The position numbers and the translations under genes are program-made. The notes below the pieces were generated by a model. It ran no database searches. It was not told where the DNA came from and saw only the letters and a program-made list of their open reading frames with translations. From the NCBI GenBank assembly GCA_020741775.1, contig DYYG01000037.1:124001-188000 (forward strand): DNA of 64,000 bases. The letters are read 5' to 3'. This DNA is from Methylorubrum populi. GTDB lineage: Bacteria; Pseudomonadota; Alphaproteobacteria; Rhizobiales; Beijerinckiaceae. Shown one piece after another: positions 51,097-57,609 of this stretch (position 1 is the first letter of the stretch; every line of letters begins with the position of its first letter).

Positions 51097-53277
51097 TCAT
51101 CGCCACGCCTCTATCATGCGCCGCGCCGCCGCGGGAAACCGCTCCGCATCGAGTTCGTAGGCGGGCGGGCGGATGCCGAAGGGCTCGGGATAGTACGGAT
51201 CGCGGGCGAGGCGCGCGCCCCAGCGCCTGCGGAAGCGCGCCTGCTCGGCCGGGTCCACCGTGGGGACGCGGTTGCGGCTCTCGTAATGATACAGGCTGGC
51301 CTCGGCGCAGAAGATCGTGCGCAGGCCACGCTCGCCCAGGCGCAGGCAGAGGTCGATGTCGTTGTAATTGATCGCGTATCCCTCATCGAAGCCGCCGATG
51401 GCCTCGAAATCGGCCCGCCGCACCATCACGCAGGCGCCGGTCACGGCGAGGGTGTTGCGGTTGGCCAGCGACGAGCCGTGATAGCCGGGATCGTCGCCGG
51501 GCCGCCCCCGGCAGACATGGTCAGGCAGGCCCTCGCCGAACACCACGCCGGCATGCTGAAGGCTGCCATCCTCGAACAGCAGCCTGGGCCCCACCGCCCC
51601 GACACCGGGGATGGCGATGAGAGCCAGCATCGCCTCGATCCAATCCGGCGTGATGACGGCGATGTCGTCGTTGAGGAAGACGATGACCTCGCCCCGCGCC
51701 GCGCGGGCGCCGAGATTCATCTTGGCGGCGACGTTGAAGACGGGTTTGTCCCAGGTGACGGAGCGGACGGAGTGGCGCTCGATGGCGGCGCGGGTCTGCG
51801 GGCGCAGGTCGCCGTTATCGACCGCCACGATCTCGATGGACGCGTAGGTGCTCGTCTCGCGCAGGCTGGCGAGGCAGGCGGCCAGCAGGTCGATGGTGCG
51901 GCCGCCGATCACACTGTCGCGTCCAGCGGTCGGGATCACGATCGAGACGAGGGGGCGCTCCCTCGGTTCGCGTCTCAGGGCGAAGTGACCGGGGGCCAGG
52001 ACGCGGACCGAACCGAGGCCGCCGGTGCGGTGGGCGCGGCCGGCGAGGGCACGGATCGCGGCCTCCGGGTCGATCCCGGCTTCGCGCCGATGACAGAGCA
52101 TCTGGGGGATATGCCCGACCCGGTCGGTCCGCTCGGTCAGCCGCAGCGTCAGGTCGTAGGTCTCCGCACCCGCACTCTCCGCCGGGAAGCCGCCCACGGC
52201 CCGCGCGAGCGCCGTGCGGTAGAGGGCGAGGCCGCCGGTATAGAAGCCGGCCTCCAGCGTTTCGGGCGACCAATCCGGCTTGAAATGCGGATCGCGGCGC
52301 TCGCCGTCCGCGCCGATCCGGTCCTCGTCGGAATAGAGCATGTCGAGCCCAGGCTCGGCGGCGAGCCGGCGGGCGGCGGCCAGGAGCGCCTGGGGGGCAA
52401 GCCGGGCATCGGGTGGCATCGGTGCGACGAAGCTGCCGCGCGCCTCGGCGAGGGCCGCGTCGAGGGCGGAGGTCACGCCCTCCGGCGACAGCAGGCGGAG
52501 CCTCGGCTCCTCGGCGGCGAGGGCCCGGAGCGGGTCCGAGACCTTGGCCACCAAGAGCAGCTCCCAATCGGGATAGAGTTGCGCCCTGAGGCTTGCCACC
52601 GCTTCGGAAAGGTCGGCGGCCCCCGCGCTGCCCTCCGCCATTAGAGCCGAGATCAGGGGCCGGTCCGGCAGAGCCGCGAGGAGCGCGGCGGCGGCCTGCG
52701 CCGAGGGGAGGGCCGGCGTCTCGACCGTCTCGATCCAGTCGGCGTAGCGGGCGGGCGGGCGGCGCGTCGCGGCGGCGCGGGTCAGGCGGCGCCAGATCTC
52801 GCCCGGCGGCACGCTGCGCAGCAGGCCGAAGGCCCGGCGCAGCAGGCGGAGCGGGCGCCGCTCCTCCGGCGGCAGCCGTTCGAGAATGGTCCGGGCCGAG
52901 ACCAGCCCCGCTTCGATCCGGCCCGCCGATTCGACCGTCACCGCGTCGAGGCGGAAGCCGGAGCCTGACTCCGTGGCCTCCAGGCGTAGAGCGCGAAGGC
53001 CGGGGGGGAGGCGGATCAGGTCGTCCGTGCCGCCCGCCCGCGGGGTCAGGCGATAGCGGCGCGGCTCGGCCTCGCCCTCCACCGCGACGGCCAGGACCGG
53101 ATGCACCGCCTCCGGCCGGCTGCGAAGACGGATGCGGGTGCCCGACAGGGCCGCCACGGCCGCATGGGGGCCGAAGGCGAAGGTGGGCGCCGGGCCGGTC
53201 GCGGTCCAGGCGCTGCCATCTGCGACTCGTCTCAGGTCGCGCAAGGGATAGAGGCCGAGCGCCTCGCGACGCCTCAT
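51097..53277 (-). CDS. Two-domain family 2 glycosyltransferase
   Basis: 726 residues from ATG 53277. An N-terminal beta-rich domain (about 1-190) precedes two GT-A domains. The first lies about 205-400, with YPDWELLLVAKVSD, ARGSFVAPMPPDA in place of the usual DxD region, and MLYSDEDRIGADGE. The second lies about 440-726, with SIVIPTAGRDS, EIVAVDNGD, VIVFLNDDIAVITPDWIE (DD nucleotide-metal motif) and GACVMVRRADFEAIGGFDE. The layout is common in O-antigen or capsule synthesis. It probably transfers the sugar made by the adjacent operon, with which it is co-oriented. Confidence 0.9.
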   Translation of the reverse strand: MRRREALGLYPLRDLRRVADGSAWTATGPAPTFAFGPHAAVAALSGTRIRLRSRPEAVHPVLAVAVEGEAEPRRYRLTPRAGGTDDLIRLPPGLRALRLEATESGSGFRLDAVTVESAGRIEAGLVSARTILERLPPEERRPLRLLRRAFGLLRSVPPGEIWRRLTRAAATRRPPARYADWIETVETPALPSAQAAAALLAALPDRPLISALMAEGSAGAADLSEAVASLRAQLYPDWELLLVAKVSDPLRALAAEEPRLRLLSPEGVTSALDAALAEARGSFVAPMPPDARLAPQALLAAARRLAAEPGLDMLYSDEDRIGADGERRDPHFKPDWSPETLEAGFYTGGLALYRTALARAVGGFPAESAGAETYDLTLRLTERTDRVGHIPQMLCHRREAGIDPEAAIRALAGRAHRTGGLGSVRVLAPGHFALRREPRERPLVSIVIPTAGRDSVIGGRTIDLLAACLASLRETSTYASIEIVAVDNGDLRPQTRAAIERHSVRSVTWDKPVFNVAAKMNLGARAARGEVIVFLNDDIAVITPDWIEAMLALIAIPGVGAVGPRLLFEDGSLQHAGVVFGEGLPDHVCRGRPGDDPGYHGSSLANRNTLAVTGACVMVRRADFEAIGGFDEGYAINYNDIDLCLRLGERGLRTIFCAEASLYHYESRNRVPTVDPAEQARFRRRWGARLARDPYYPEPFGIRPPAYELDAERFPAAARRMIEAWR

Positions 53278-53522
53278 CGTTGCCGCCCGTCGTCTCGGTT
53301 TCGCGCGAAGCTCATGCGGCGGGGGAATTCCACGAAATCCGCTGCGCCGTGAAGAGATTTCTTGCCGAGCCGGGATTTGGCGGTTCATCGCGGCGATGAA
53401 GCCGCATCTTTGTCATCTAAGTTTCATGGCGAACCGGCAGATGCTTCCGGGCGGGCAGCCCTCAGGGCTATGTTTCTCGGGGCCGTGTTGTCAGCCCGCG
53501 AGTCCGCGAAGGGAACCGGATC

Positions 53523-54164
53523 ATGTCGGCGGCAAACGAAGCGCTCGCCGTGTCGGCGCAAGGCGAGGCTCTCGGTCAGCCGGGGGGACGCAGCGCCAAG
53601 GAGGGGAAGGCCGTGAAGCGGTTGCGCCCTCCTGCCGCCAAGAGCGTCGGCTGGGCCCTGGTGCAGGCGGCGCGGCTCCATCGCGCCCGGGTCGGCGACC
53701 GGCTCGCGGAACTCGACCTGTTCGCCGGCCAGGAGCAGGTGGTCCAGGCCCTGGCGGCGGCCGGCAGCATGACCATGGGCGATCTCGCTGCCACCCTGCG
53801 GGTGCGGCCGCCGACCGCGTCCAAGACAATTTCCCGCCTCGCCGCGCTCGGCTTCGTCGAGCGCCGGGCCGAGGCCGGTGACGGGCGGATCGTACGGGTC
53901 CGCCTCACCGAATCCGGCCTCGCCAAGGCCGCCGCGATCGAGCGCATCTGGGACGAGGTCGAGGCCGAGTTGCTCGAGGACTTCGACAACAAGGAGCGGC
54001 GGCGCCTGCGCAAGCTCCTGCGCCGGGTTGCCCGCAATCTCGCGGAGGCTGCCGGCGTGAGCGGTCACGACGAGGTCGATCACGAGATGGACGGCGAGAT
54101 CGACGACGAGGAGGAGGCTCTGCTCGGGCCGATCGCCTCCGACGCGGTCGCGCAATCGTCCTGA
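53523..54164 (+). CDS. MarR-family transcriptional regulator
   Basis: 213 residues. A basic, disordered N-terminal extension of about 45 residues precedes a winged helix-turn-helix: AGQEQVVQALAAAGSMTMGDLAATLRVRPPTASKTISRLAALGFVERRAEAGDGRIVRVRLTESG in separate parts across about 68-130, with recognition helix PPTASKTISRLAAL. An acidic C-terminus (EVDHEMDGEIDDEEE) follows. It should bind DNA as a dimer; the ligand is unknown. It is divergent from the glycosyltransferase gene across 245 bp, so it could regulate it, though this is only positional. Confidence 0.88.
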   Translation: MSAANEALAVSAQGEALGQPGGRSAKEGKAVKRLRPPAAKSVGWALVQAARLHRARVGDRLAELDLFAGQEQVVQALAAAGSMTMGDLAATLRVRPPTASKTISRLAALGFVERRAEAGDGRIVRVRLTESGLAKAAAIERIWDEVEAELLEDFDNKERRRLRKLLRRVARNLAEAAGVSGHDEVDHEMDGEIDDEEEALLGPIASDAVAQSS

Positions 54165-54255
54165 CACAGGCCGTCATGGTGCCGCGCCGCCGCCGATTTG
54201 TGACGGAGGGGTGGCCGAGATGGGCCGTCCGCTTGCCGCCCTGAATGGCGATGGC

Positions 54256-54296
54256 AGCGCGTGCCTCGACGGAAGCACGCGCTAAGGGGCGTGCTT
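54256..54296. repeat. Overlapping alternative hairpins after the SDR gene
   Basis: AGCGCGTGC (54256-54264) pairs with GCACGCGCT (54275-54283), and AAGCACGC (54273-54280) can instead pair with GCGTGCTT (54289-54296). The two stems share bases and exclude each other. They sit just past the stop of the minus-strand SDR gene and past the MarR gene on the other strand, so a bidirectional terminator is the simplest reading. Confidence 0.5.
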
Positions 54297-54300
54297 CGCC

Positions 54301-55047
54301 TCAGCGAATGCCGCCGCTGGCGGTGATCACCTCGCCCGTCAGCCAGCGGGCCTCGTCGGAGGCGAGGAACGTCACGACATCCGCGATATCGTCCGGCCGG
54401 CCGGCGCGGCCGAGGGGCGTCTGGGCGACGAAGCCGGCTTCCATCTCGGAGCCGACGATGCCGGCCGAATGCGTGCCCTCGGTGACCACGAAACCCGGAC
54501 TGACCGTGTTCACCCGGATCCGGCGGGGAGCCAGCTCATTGGCCAGGACGCCGGAGATCGCGTTCAGGGCGCCCTTAGTCCCGCTATAGACCGAGGCGTT
54601 CGGGGTGTTCACATGGGTGATGGCCGAGGAGATGTTGACGACGCTCCCGCCTTCTCCGAGATGCTTGGCCGCCGCCTGCGTCGCCAGCAGCACGCCGAGC
54701 ACGTTGATGTCGAACAGGCGCCGGTAATGCTCCTCGGTCACCTCTTCGATCGAGGCGAATTCATAGACACCGGAATTGTTGACCAGCACGTCGAGCCGGC
54801 CGAACTGCGACACCGCCGCCTCGATCAGGCCATGAGCCTGCGCGGCCTTGGACACGTCCCCCTGCACCGCGATGGCCTTGCCCCCGGCGGAGGTGATCGC
54901 CTCGACCACGGAATCCGCTCCCGCCTTGCTCGAAGCGTAGTTGACGACGACCGCCGCGCCATCCTTCGCGAGGGCCTTGGCGATGGCGGCCCCAATTCCC
55001 TTCGATGCGCCGGTCACCACGGCGACCTTGCCGTCAAGCTTTGCCAT
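54301..55047 (-). CDS. Short-chain dehydrogenase (3-oxoacyl-ACP reductase-like)
   Basis: 248 residues, classical SDR. TGASKGIGAAIAKAL (about 13-27), NNSGVYEF (about 89-96, NNAG variant), Ser in NISSAITHVN and the catalytic YSGTKGALN (Tyr-x-x-x-Lys, about 153-161), then NTVSPGFVVTEGT. Probably NADP-dependent. It may reduce a small carbonyl or quinone substrate. It is divergent from an ArsR-type regulator with a palindrome between them, so it is likely repressed by that regulator. Confidence 0.9.
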   Translation of the reverse strand: MAKLDGKVAVVTGASKGIGAAIAKALAKDGAAVVVNYASSKAGADSVVEAITSAGGKAIAVQGDVSKAAQAHGLIEAAVSQFGRLDVLVNNSGVYEFASIEEVTEEHYRRLFDINVLGVLLATQAAAKHLGEGGSVVNISSAITHVNTPNASVYSGTKGALNAISGVLANELAPRRIRVNTVSPGFVVTEGTHSAGIVGSEMEAGFVAQTPLGRAGRPDDIADVVTFLASDEARWLTGEVITASGGIR

Positions 55048-55094
55048 GTGTGCTAACCTTTGGCATGGGCCGGCTCCCGGGCGGGCGCCTTCGT

Positions 55095-55123
55095 CCCATA
55101 GTTCGGAATTTCGGAACTATGGG
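55095..55123. promoter_or_regulatory. Palindromic operator between SDR and ArsR genes
   Basis: CCCATAGTTC (55095-55104) and GAACTATGGG (55114-55123) are exact reverse complements with a 9-bp spacer, centred 47 bp from the regulator start and 62 bp from the SDR start. The length and symmetry fit an ArsR-family dimer site controlling both divergent promoters. No experimental support. Confidence 0.7.
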
Positions 55124-55154
55124 ATCCGAGTTCAAGCCCCCATATGGATGAAAG

Positions 55155-55502
55155 ATGAGGCCCCTGTTTCACCCCGCCTTGGAGGACGTCCGGCCGGAAG
55201 CGATCCTGCACGCGCTCTCCGATCCGGTTCGCGCGGCGATCTTCGCCCGGATCTCGGGCGCGGGCTGCGTCGAGGCCTGCACCAACGTCGCCGCCTTGGG
55301 CGATCGCGTGATCCCGAAATCGTCGCTGTCGAGCCACTTCAAGGTGCTGCGCGAGGCGGGGCTGATCCGGTGCGAGCGCCACGGCGTCGAGATGCGCAAC
55401 CATTCGCGCTGTGCGGAGGTGGAGGCGCGGTTTCCCGGCCTGCTCTCCGCGATCATGAGTGCCTATGCCCGCTCGGCAGCCTGCGAGGCTGCCCCGCAAT
55501 AG
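55155..55502 (+). CDS. ArsR-family transcriptional regulator
   Basis: 115 residues, winged helix-turn-helix. ALSDPVRAAIFARI (about 20-33) opens the domain and SSLSSHFKVLREAGLIRCER (about 56-75) is the recognition helix plus wing. The usual metal-binding CxC motif of ArsR is absent; two Cys sit in GAGCVEACTN (about 36-45), which could sense a thiol-reactive ligand or oxidant. It probably represses the divergent SDR gene through the palindrome at 55095-55123. This ArsR-SDR pairing is known for redox-responsive regulators. Confidence 0.88.
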   Translation: MRPLFHPALEDVRPEAILHALSDPVRAAIFARISGAGCVEACTNVAALGDRVIPKSSLSSHFKVLREAGLIRCERHGVEMRNHSRCAEVEARFPGLLSAIMSAYARSAACEAAPQ

Positions 55503-55555
55503 ACCGGGACCGAGGCAGCCGCCTCGGAGGAAGGGGCTGCTCCGGGACGATCCGA

Positions 55556-55882
55556 TCAGGCCCGGCCGGCCGGGACCATATCGGCGAGATCCTTGTGCGC
55601 CGGACAGGCGATGGCGGCGGCCAGCATCGCTTCGAGGACGATGAGGTCGGTTTCCGGGTCCGGCTCCCAGCCGCAGGTGCAGTGCCCGTTCGGCCCGTGG
55701 GCATCGGCCACCTGCCGGTAGAGGGTGCCGACGGTGCGCACCGCGGCCTCCAGGGCAGCCATGACATGCATCGGCTCCCGCTGCATGGCCTGCCAGAAGG
55801 CGACAGTGAGCGCCCGCTCCATCGCGCCTTGTGCTTGGCGCTCCGCCGCATCGGGCGGAGCGGTGAGGAGTCCCGCGCTCAT
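55556..55882 (-). CDS. Small hypothetical protein, second of a coupled pair
   Basis: 108 residues from ATG 55882, overlapping the upstream stop (ATGA). Mostly helical (AAERQAQGAMERALTVAFWQAM), with HCTCGWEPDPE holding two Cys, and a further Cys-Pro-His near the C-terminus (AIACPAHKD). The Cys/His arrangement could bind a metal. No family recognised. It forms a two-gene unit with 55879-56154. Confidence 0.55.
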   Translation of the reverse strand: MSAGLLTAPPDAAERQAQGAMERALTVAFWQAMQREPMHVMAALEAAVRTVGTLYRQVADAHGPNGHCTCGWEPDPETDLIVLEAMLAAAIACPAHKDLADMVPAGRA

Positions 55883-56154
55883 GCCCGCACCTCCCCGCGC
55901 AGTTCGGCCGGGATCAGGCGGGGCGGCGTCGCGTCGCCGGGTTCCAGGCCGACGAGGGATTCGAGCCCACCCCGGCTCAAGGCAAGGGAGGAACCGTCCC
56001 ACCAGGCGATGCGCAGGCAATCGAGCAGGCCATCGAGGGCGGCGAGCATCGCGGCGAGGCCACCTTGCCCGTCGCGAACGGAGGGCAGCGTATCGGCCGC
56101 CGAGGGCCAAGGGCTGCCGGGAGAAGAGTTTGGAAAGGTAACAATGTGCGCCAT
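55879..56154 (-). CDS. Small hypothetical protein, first of a coupled pair
   Basis: 91 residues from ATG 56154, beginning MAHIVTFPNSSPGSPW. A helical middle (GGLAAMLAALDGLLDCLRIAWW, split in two) is followed by a short polar tail. A longer form from 56277 would add a non-conserved AT-rich-encoded segment. The upstream DNA is unusually AT-rich. It overlaps the next gene by 4 bp, so the two are probably cotranslated. Function unknown. Confidence 0.5.
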   Translation of the reverse strand: MAHIVTFPNSSPGSPWPSAADTLPSVRDGQGGLAAMLAALDGLLDCLRIAWWDGSSLALSRGGLESLVGLEPGDATPPRLIPAELRGEVRA

Positions 56155-56322
56155 ATCCTCATCATGGCGTGTTTGGTATTTATTGTGCAAGCTGTTCTGG
56201 AAACATTGGAAATACTTTAAATCCGCTTCATCCGCTCGGCGCTCAGTCTTGATTTGGAAGAATTCAAGCGGGCCCAAAAATCCGTCTGCGCATCTCGGCT
56301 TGGCGCTGCCAGGGCTGCCGGC
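56155..56322 (-). promoter_or_regulatory. AT-rich upstream region of the small gene pair
   Basis: This 168-bp stretch is far more AT-rich than its surroundings, with runs such as TTTAAAGTATTTCC and AATAAATACC on the minus strand. It lies upstream of the ATG at 56154 and downstream of the dipeptidase gene on the same strand. A promoter is plausible here, but I cannot place -35 and -10 boxes with confidence. The base composition could reflect acquired DNA. Confidence 0.4.
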
Positions 56323-57012
56323 CTAGCGGACGGGATGGTCGAAGGCGGTGTCAGGATAAGGTTCCCGCTTCATGGTGAAGTGCCACCATTCCTGCGGGTA
56401 AGGCGTGAAGCCGGCGCGAATCATCACCGCTCTCAGACGCTGCCGGTTGCGGGCCTGTGCCGGGTCGGCCCGGGGGGAATCCGTCGCAGAGGCCTCGTCG
56501 AACAGGTCGAACGGCGTGCCCATGTCGAGCTCCGCGCCGTCGGCGAGGTGGACGAGGGTCAGATCCACGGTCGAGCCACGGGAATGCGCGGAGCGCCCGG
56601 CGATGTAGCCGAGGCGGAAAAGGTCGGCCTTGTCGATGTTTGGGTAGTAGGCCGGCTTCATCCGCGTGTCGGCGGGGTCGCGGGCCCAGGCGGCGAAATC
56701 CGCCACCGCGCGCACTGGGCGGTAGCAGTCGAACAGCTTGAGGCCGAGGCCCTCCGGAGCGAGTGCCGCCTGGGCTCGGGCCAGCGCCCGCACCGCCTCC
56801 GGCGTCAGCAGACAGCGCGGCGCCTCGTAACCGGCGATGGGCCGGCCGACGAAATTGTCGGAGCCGGCATAGCGGATGTCGAGGCGCAGCCCCGGCACGA
56901 CGCGGGCGGCATCGATGAAGGGGTGGTCCGGCGCTGCCCGCGCTGCCTCGGGGGAGCCGGCGAGCGCCGCCAGCAGGGGGGCGCAGCGCCGCAGATTCGG
57001 GCGCTCGCTCAC
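56323..57012 (-). CDS. D-Ala-D-Ala dipeptidase (VanX/DdpX, M15D)
   Basis: 229 residues. The M15D zinc ligands are in SAHSRGSTVDLTL (SxHxxGxxxD, about 144-156) and the catalytic EWWHF (about 212-216). Other family parts are LDIRYAGSDNFVGRPI (about 44-59) and FDCYRPVRAV. It hydrolyses the dipeptide D-Ala-D-Ala, probably for cell-wall peptide recycling rather than glycopeptide resistance, since no vanHA-like genes are present. A hydrophobic stretch at the N-terminus is weak as a signal peptide. It starts 13 bp after crcB. Confidence 0.9.
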   Translation of the reverse strand: MSERPNLRRCAPLLAALAGSPEAARAAPDHPFIDAARVVPGLRLDIRYAGSDNFVGRPIAGYEAPRCLLTPEAVRALARAQAALAPEGLGLKLFDCYRPVRAVADFAAWARDPADTRMKPAYYPNIDKADLFRLGYIAGRSAHSRGSTVDLTLVHLADGAELDMGTPFDLFDEASATDSPRADPAQARNRQRLRAVMIRAGFTPYPQEWWHFTMKREPYPDTAFDHPVR

Positions 57013-57025
57013 GGCTCGCCTCTCC

Positions 57026-57397
57026 TCACAGAACTTGCCGCATCAGCGCGAGGGCCAGCGCCAGCCCGCCGATACCCGCCAGCAGCGAGGCGAGCACGTA
57101 GGCCAGTGCGGCGACCACGTCGCCCCGCTCGATCAGGGTGACGGTCTCGAGGGAGAAGGTCGAGAAGGTGGTGAAGCCGCCGAGGATACCGGTCGCCACG
57201 AACAGCCGCGCCTGGGGCGAGCCGCCGCGTAGAGCCATCCAGCCGGTGACGAAGCCCATCAGCACGGAGCCGGCGATGTTGATGCCGAGCGTCCCCCACG
57301 GGAAGCTCGACCCGAGCCTGACGGCGGCAAAGTTCACGCCGTGCCGCAGCACGCCGCCGAGGCCGGCACCGAGGAAGACGAGGAGAGTGTTGAGCAA
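57026..57397 (-). CDS. crcB: Fluoride channel
   Basis: 123 residues from TTG 57397, the size of a Fluc/CrcB subunit; longer in-frame forms reach 57562 but add no hydrophobic sequence. Four hydrophobic helices carry GLGGVLRHGVNF (about 14-25), WGTLGINIAGSVLMGF (Asn pore-lining, about 38-53) and TGILGGFTTFSTFSLET (Phe box, about 75-91). It passively exports fluoride as a dual-topology dimer. I could not find the fluoride riboswitch upstream. Confidence 0.9.
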   Translation of the reverse strand: MLNTLLVFLGAGLGGVLRHGVNFAAVRLGSSFPWGTLGINIAGSVLMGFVTGWMALRGGSPQARLFVATGILGGFTTFSTFSLETVTLIERGDVVAALAYVLASLLAGIGGLALALALMRQVL

Positions 57398-57546
57398 GGC
57401 GAAGGGCTCGGAAGAATGCGAGGGCGGTCGGGCCGGTCCGCGAGGGGGTGCAAGGACCGTGCGCGTTGTAGCGCATCGACGCGACGATGGGGCAGGGACG
57501 AGAGGCATGGGTTTGCCCCGAGCCCTCATCCTGTCACCCCCAACCC

Positions 57547-57576
57547 CGATCCTCTCCCGCAAGCGGGAGAGGATCG
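57547..57576. repeat. 14-bp hairpin downstream of the oxidoreductase operon
   Basis: CGATCCTCTCCCGC (57547-57560) and GCGGGAGAGGATCG (57563-57576) form a perfect stem with an AA loop. It lies between the stop of the molybdopterin subunit gene and crcB. There is no T tail. It probably limits read-through or stabilises the operon transcript. Confidence 0.7.
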
Positions 57577-57609
57577 AGTCTGGCTCTCAGAACCGTCCGT
57601 GCCCGGGCA

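Noticed and set aside
57398..57600. Fluoride (crcB) riboswitch upstream of crcB
   Set aside because: I could not recognise the conserved core on the minus strand; only a plain hairpin at 57547-57576 is visible.
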